IMG/VR virus record: IMGVR_UViG_3300031784_000050
Span: 1-49,622 of that record
Origin: a virus
Direction: 5' to 3' (one strand)
DNA length: 49,622 nucleotides
In this document: piece by piece, positions 47,363 to 49,622 of the stretch
Position numbering within the stretch: position 1 is the first letter of the stretch
How the letters are laid out: each line of letters starts with the position of its first letter
Translations under genes and position numbers: made by a program
Notes under the pieces: generated by a model
Told to the model about the DNA's origin: nothing
Seen by the model: only the letters and a program-made list of their open reading frames with translations
Databases searched by the model: none

Positions 47363-47812
47363 ATGAAGGTGTTTAGAAAGACAAATGGAGTCAAGGTTAA
47401 TGTGATAGATCACACCCTCGAGCAGTTAAAGAATTATCCTCATGCATCGATTCACATTGGAACCGATTCACAAAATCATGGTGATGTAACTATGTATAGC
47501 ACAGTGATAGCATATCGCTTTGGATCATCAGGTGTACATTATATTTTTACTAAACATAAAATGCCAAAGATCACTGATATGTGGACACGTCTTTGGAAAG
47601 AAGCCGAGATGAGTATTGAAACCGCTGAATGGCTTACACAACAGATTAATGTTAAGGTTCAAATTGATATGGACTATAACGGAGATGAAGAACACAAATC
47701 ATATAGAATTATTTCTGCGGCTAAAGGGTGGGCAAATTCTCTGGGCTATAAAGTAAATGTAAAACCTAACGAGCAAATTGCAACTCGTGCAGCTGATTAT
47801 TGCTGTAGATAA
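47363..47812 (+). CDS. RNase H-like nuclease (DUF458/YkuK-like) inside tRNA array
   Basis: A 149-residue protein with IHIGTDSQNHGDVTMYSTVIAY, the opening strand and Asp of the YkuK/DUF458 RNase H-like family, a central QIDMDYN and a closing ATRAADYCCR, giving candidate metal ligands in each. It begins 17 bases after tRNA-Trp and ends one base before tRNA-Ser, so it belongs to the tRNA transcript. A role in RNA processing or turnover is possible but unproven. An ATG at 47359 in another frame is not used. Confidence 0.72.
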   Translation: MKVFRKTNGVKVNVIDHTLEQLKNYPHASIHIGTDSQNHGDVTMYSTVIAYRFGSSGVHYIFTKHKMPKITDMWTRLWKEAEMSIETAEWLTQQINVKVQIDMDYNGDEEHKSYRIISAAKGWANSLGYKVNVKPNEQIATRAADYCCR

Positions 47813-47813
47813 A

Positions 47814-47898
47814 GGAAGGTTACCCAAGTGGTGAAGGGGGCAGTTTGCTAAACTGTTAGGTCGGCAACGGCGCGAGGGTTCGATCCCCTCACCTTCCG
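47814..47898 (+). tRNA. tRNA-Ser (GCT)
   Basis: Acceptor GGAAGGT/ACCTTCC, discriminator G; anticodon loop TTGCTAA; long variable arm. Last tRNA of the array. Confidence 0.94.
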
Positions 47899-47900
47899 CT

Positions 47901-47932
47901 CTTTCAGAAATCATATCTATGTATTATATTTG
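47901..47932 (+). promoter_or_regulatory. CTTTCAGAAA-N14-TATATTTG promoter
   Basis: Identical boxes and spacing to the site at 45086; 16 bases before the ATG at 47949. Confidence 0.62.
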
Positions 47933-47948
47933 AATAAATAGTTTAGGT

Positions 47949-48146
47949 ATGAAAAAGGATTTTATTTGGGTACGCAGGGTTATCCTAAACAAAGACAACA
48001 AGACCGTTCATTACGAGTCTTTGGTTAAACTTATTCATTTGTTTTCAGCAAAATGGAAACATAATGAAAAAGATCCACGATTTAGGGAAGCCTATAATTC
48101 ATATAAAGCCTTTCTGAAACTTACACTTAGACATCAATATAATTAA
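47949..48146 (+). CDS. Small basic hypothetical protein
   Basis: A 65-residue basic protein (KDFIWVRRVILNKDNKTV ... FLKLTLRHQYN) directly behind a host-type promoter, so probably early. Helical, with no known family. Confidence 0.65.
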   Translation: MKKDFIWVRRVILNKDNKTVHYESLVKLIHLFSAKWKHNEKDPRFREAYNSYKAFLKLTLRHQYN

Positions 48147-48162
48147 ACCAAACAGAGTTTTA

Positions 48163-48177
48163 GCATATAAAAATAAA
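48163..48177 (+). promoter_or_regulatory. GCATATAAAAATAAA element before topoisomerase gene
   Basis: Exact copy of the element before uvsX and gp44; ends four bases before the ATG at 48182. Confidence 0.55.
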
Positions 48178-48181
48178 AGGT

Positions 48182-49622
48182 ATGGCCGTAAGTGTAGAAA
48201 AGAGGTATCAAAAACTTACTGACACTGAACACGTTCTCCTTCGTCCAGGTATGTACATCGGTTCAATTAAACCGCATACCGAGGAAGTATTTCTTCTTAA
48301 CGAAAAGAAAGGTAAATTTGAACCTACGGAGATTACTTATAATCCAGGTTTCATAAAACTTTTTGACGAGATCGTATCAAATTCAGTTGATGAACATAAA
48401 AGAAATCCTCAACTTAACCAGATTAAAATTACTATTGATGAAGTATCTGGCAGAATATCAATCTGGGATAATGGAGGAATTCCTGTAGAGATCCATAAAG
48501 AGTACGGAGAATGGGTTCCAGAAATGATCTTTAGTAATCTTAAGACTGGTAGTAATTTTGATGATACTGAAGACCGTACTGTTGTAGGTACTAATGGTGT
48601 AGGTAGTACATTAACCAATATCTTTAGTAAAGAATTCAAAATTGAAACATGTGATGGTAAAAAATCATTTGTGCAGGTATTTTCAGATAACATGTCCAAA
48701 AAGACAGAACCTGTAATTAAATCACATAAGAAAGGCTATACTGAAATTTCTTATATTGCAGATTTTGAAAGATTTGGAATGAAGAAAATTGATAAGTCTT
48801 CTCTGCAAATGATTCAGAAAAGGCTTTATGATATTGCTGCATGTAATACTTTGCTTAAGATCTATCTTAATGATACCTTAATATCGTTTAAGAACTTTAA
48901 AGAATATGCAGATCTTTATACTGATAATGTTTTCTATGAACAGTCTCCTAATTGGAAAATTGGTATAGGACATTCAACATCAGGATTTAAAGCAATATCA
49001 TTCGTCAATTCGGTTGAAACAAAGGATGGTGGCACCCATGTTAATAATGTTACATTTCAAATCATCCAATACCTTAGAGAAAAGATTAAGAAAAAATATC
49101 GGGTTGATGTAAAACCAACCGATCTAAAACAACACATCTTTCTCTTTATTGATTGCACAGTTATTAATCCTGCATTCTCGTCTCAAACTAAGGAGAAACT
49201 CATTACTGAACCTAAAGACTTTGGGAGTATACATGAACTATCAGAAAAGATTCTTAAACAAGTATTTGCATCTGAAATCATCCAATCTGTTCTTGACTGG
49301 ATTGAAAGAAAGCAGGCAGCCGAAGAAAGAGCAAAACTTAGAAAATTAAATAATAACCTCGATAAGTCAAAGGTAATTAAATTAATCGATGCTAAGAAAA
49401 CCGGTGATAGAAAAAATTGTACTCTTGCAATATTTGAAGGTGACTCTGCATCCTCTGCGTTTCGTCGTTACCGTGATCCGCTAACGCAAGGTGCGTTTCC
49501 TCTTCGCGGTAAATTTATTAATGTAAGAGAGATTCCTGATTCAAAGGTGGTACAAAATAAAGAAGTACAATCTCTTATGGCTGCAATAGGATTAAAGATT
49601 GGTCATGAACCAAAGGACTTAA
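48182..49622 (+). CDS. 39: Type II DNA topoisomerase large subunit (gp39-like), 3' end outside window
   Basis: 480 codons are visible and the frame runs off the end. The N-terminus has HVLLRPGMYIGSI, the GHKL ATPase motifs FDEIVSNSVDEHKR, IWDNGGIPV and GTNGVGSTLTNIFS, then the transducer domain, and the TOPRIM start CTLAIFEGDSASSAF with PLRGKFINVRE, as in GyrB/ParE. In T4 the large subunit is split between genes 39 and 60; here ATPase and TOPRIM are in one frame. Confidence 0.93.
   Translation, partial: MAVSVEKRYQKLTDTEHVLLRPGMYIGSIKPHTEEVFLLNEKKGKFEPTEITYNPGFIKLFDEIVSNSVDEHKRNPQLNQIKITIDEVSGRISIWDNGGIPVEIHKEYGEWVPEMIFSNLKTGSNFDDTEDRTVVGTNGVGSTLTNIFSKEFKIETCDGKKSFVQVFSDNMSKKTEPVIKSHKKGYTEISYIADFERFGMKKIDKSSLQMIQKRLYDIAACNTLLKIYLNDTLISFKNFKEYADLYTDNVFYEQSPNWKIGIGHSTSGFKAISFVNSVETKDGGTHVNNVTFQIIQYLREKIKKKYRVDVKPTDLKQHIFLFIDCTVINPAFSSQTKEKLITEPKDFGSIHELSEKILKQVFASEIIQSVLDWIERKQAAEERAKLRKLNNNLDKSKVIKLIDAKKTGDRKNCTLAIFEGDSASSAFRRYRDPLTQGAFPLRGKFINVREIPDSKVVQNKEVQSLMAAIGLKIGHEPKDL

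Overview
The window is part of the genome of a T4-like tailed phage (myovirus). It is AT-rich and almost every gene lies on the + strand. Recognisable T4-type modules are: sliding clamp (gp45), the C-terminal part of a split DNA polymerase (gp43), UvsX, helicase gp41, the gp47/gp46 nuclease pair, clamp loader gp44, an RNase H/FEN nuclease, late sigma gp55, head completion gp4, portal gp20, prohead protease gp21, major capsid gp23, terminase gp16/gp17, tail sheath gp18, tail tube gp19, a gp26-like hub protein, a tape measure protein and topoisomerase II large subunit. The host is probably a Bacteroidota member. Starts are preceded by A-rich tracts rather than Shine-Dalgarno sequences, four promoters carry a TATATTTG-like -7 box of the Bacteroidota type, and the tmRNA tag begins Gly-Glu and ends Tyr-Ala-Val-Ala-Ala.

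Layout. 1-9.9 kb: replication and recombination genes, with two glycosyltransferase domains inserted after the polymerase fragment. 9.9-22.8 kb: tail completion, late sigma, head completion, portal, protease/scaffold, capsid and probable head decoration proteins. 22.8-27.4 kb: the only minus-strand gene, then clamp loader, FEN nuclease and small replication genes. 27.4-42.6 kb: a four-helix membrane protein, structural proteins, terminase with a GroES-like gene between its subunits, sheath, tube, hub protein, a PKD/leucine-rich-repeat protein and the tape measure. 42.6-44.3 kb: exonuclease and small genes. 44.3-47.9 kb: a stable-RNA island with a tmRNA, 22 tRNAs covering all 20 amino acids, several unassigned structured RNAs, a micro-ORF and an RNase H-like gene. 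47.9 kb to the end: a small gene and the start of topoisomerase II.

Regulation can be read in the sequence. Late structural genes are preceded by RAATATATAAA, close to the T4 late promoter TATAAATA, and the gp55 homologue is present. Some replication genes have GCATATAAAAATAAA almost touching the start codon. A third class, CTTTCA-N18-TATATTT, occurs at fixed spacing four times, including in front of the tRNA array. Near-identical boxA-like antitermination elements precede the tmRNA and the tRNA array.

The most unusual items are: a likely -1 frameshift (A9 run) joining two glycosyltransferase domains; a gp21 protease fused to nine perfect 14-residue repeats and a zinc-knuckle-like motif; the interleaved structured RNAs in the tRNA island, including a 55-nt element present twice with a compensatory base change; the tmRNA with an unusually long tag; and the split polymerase.
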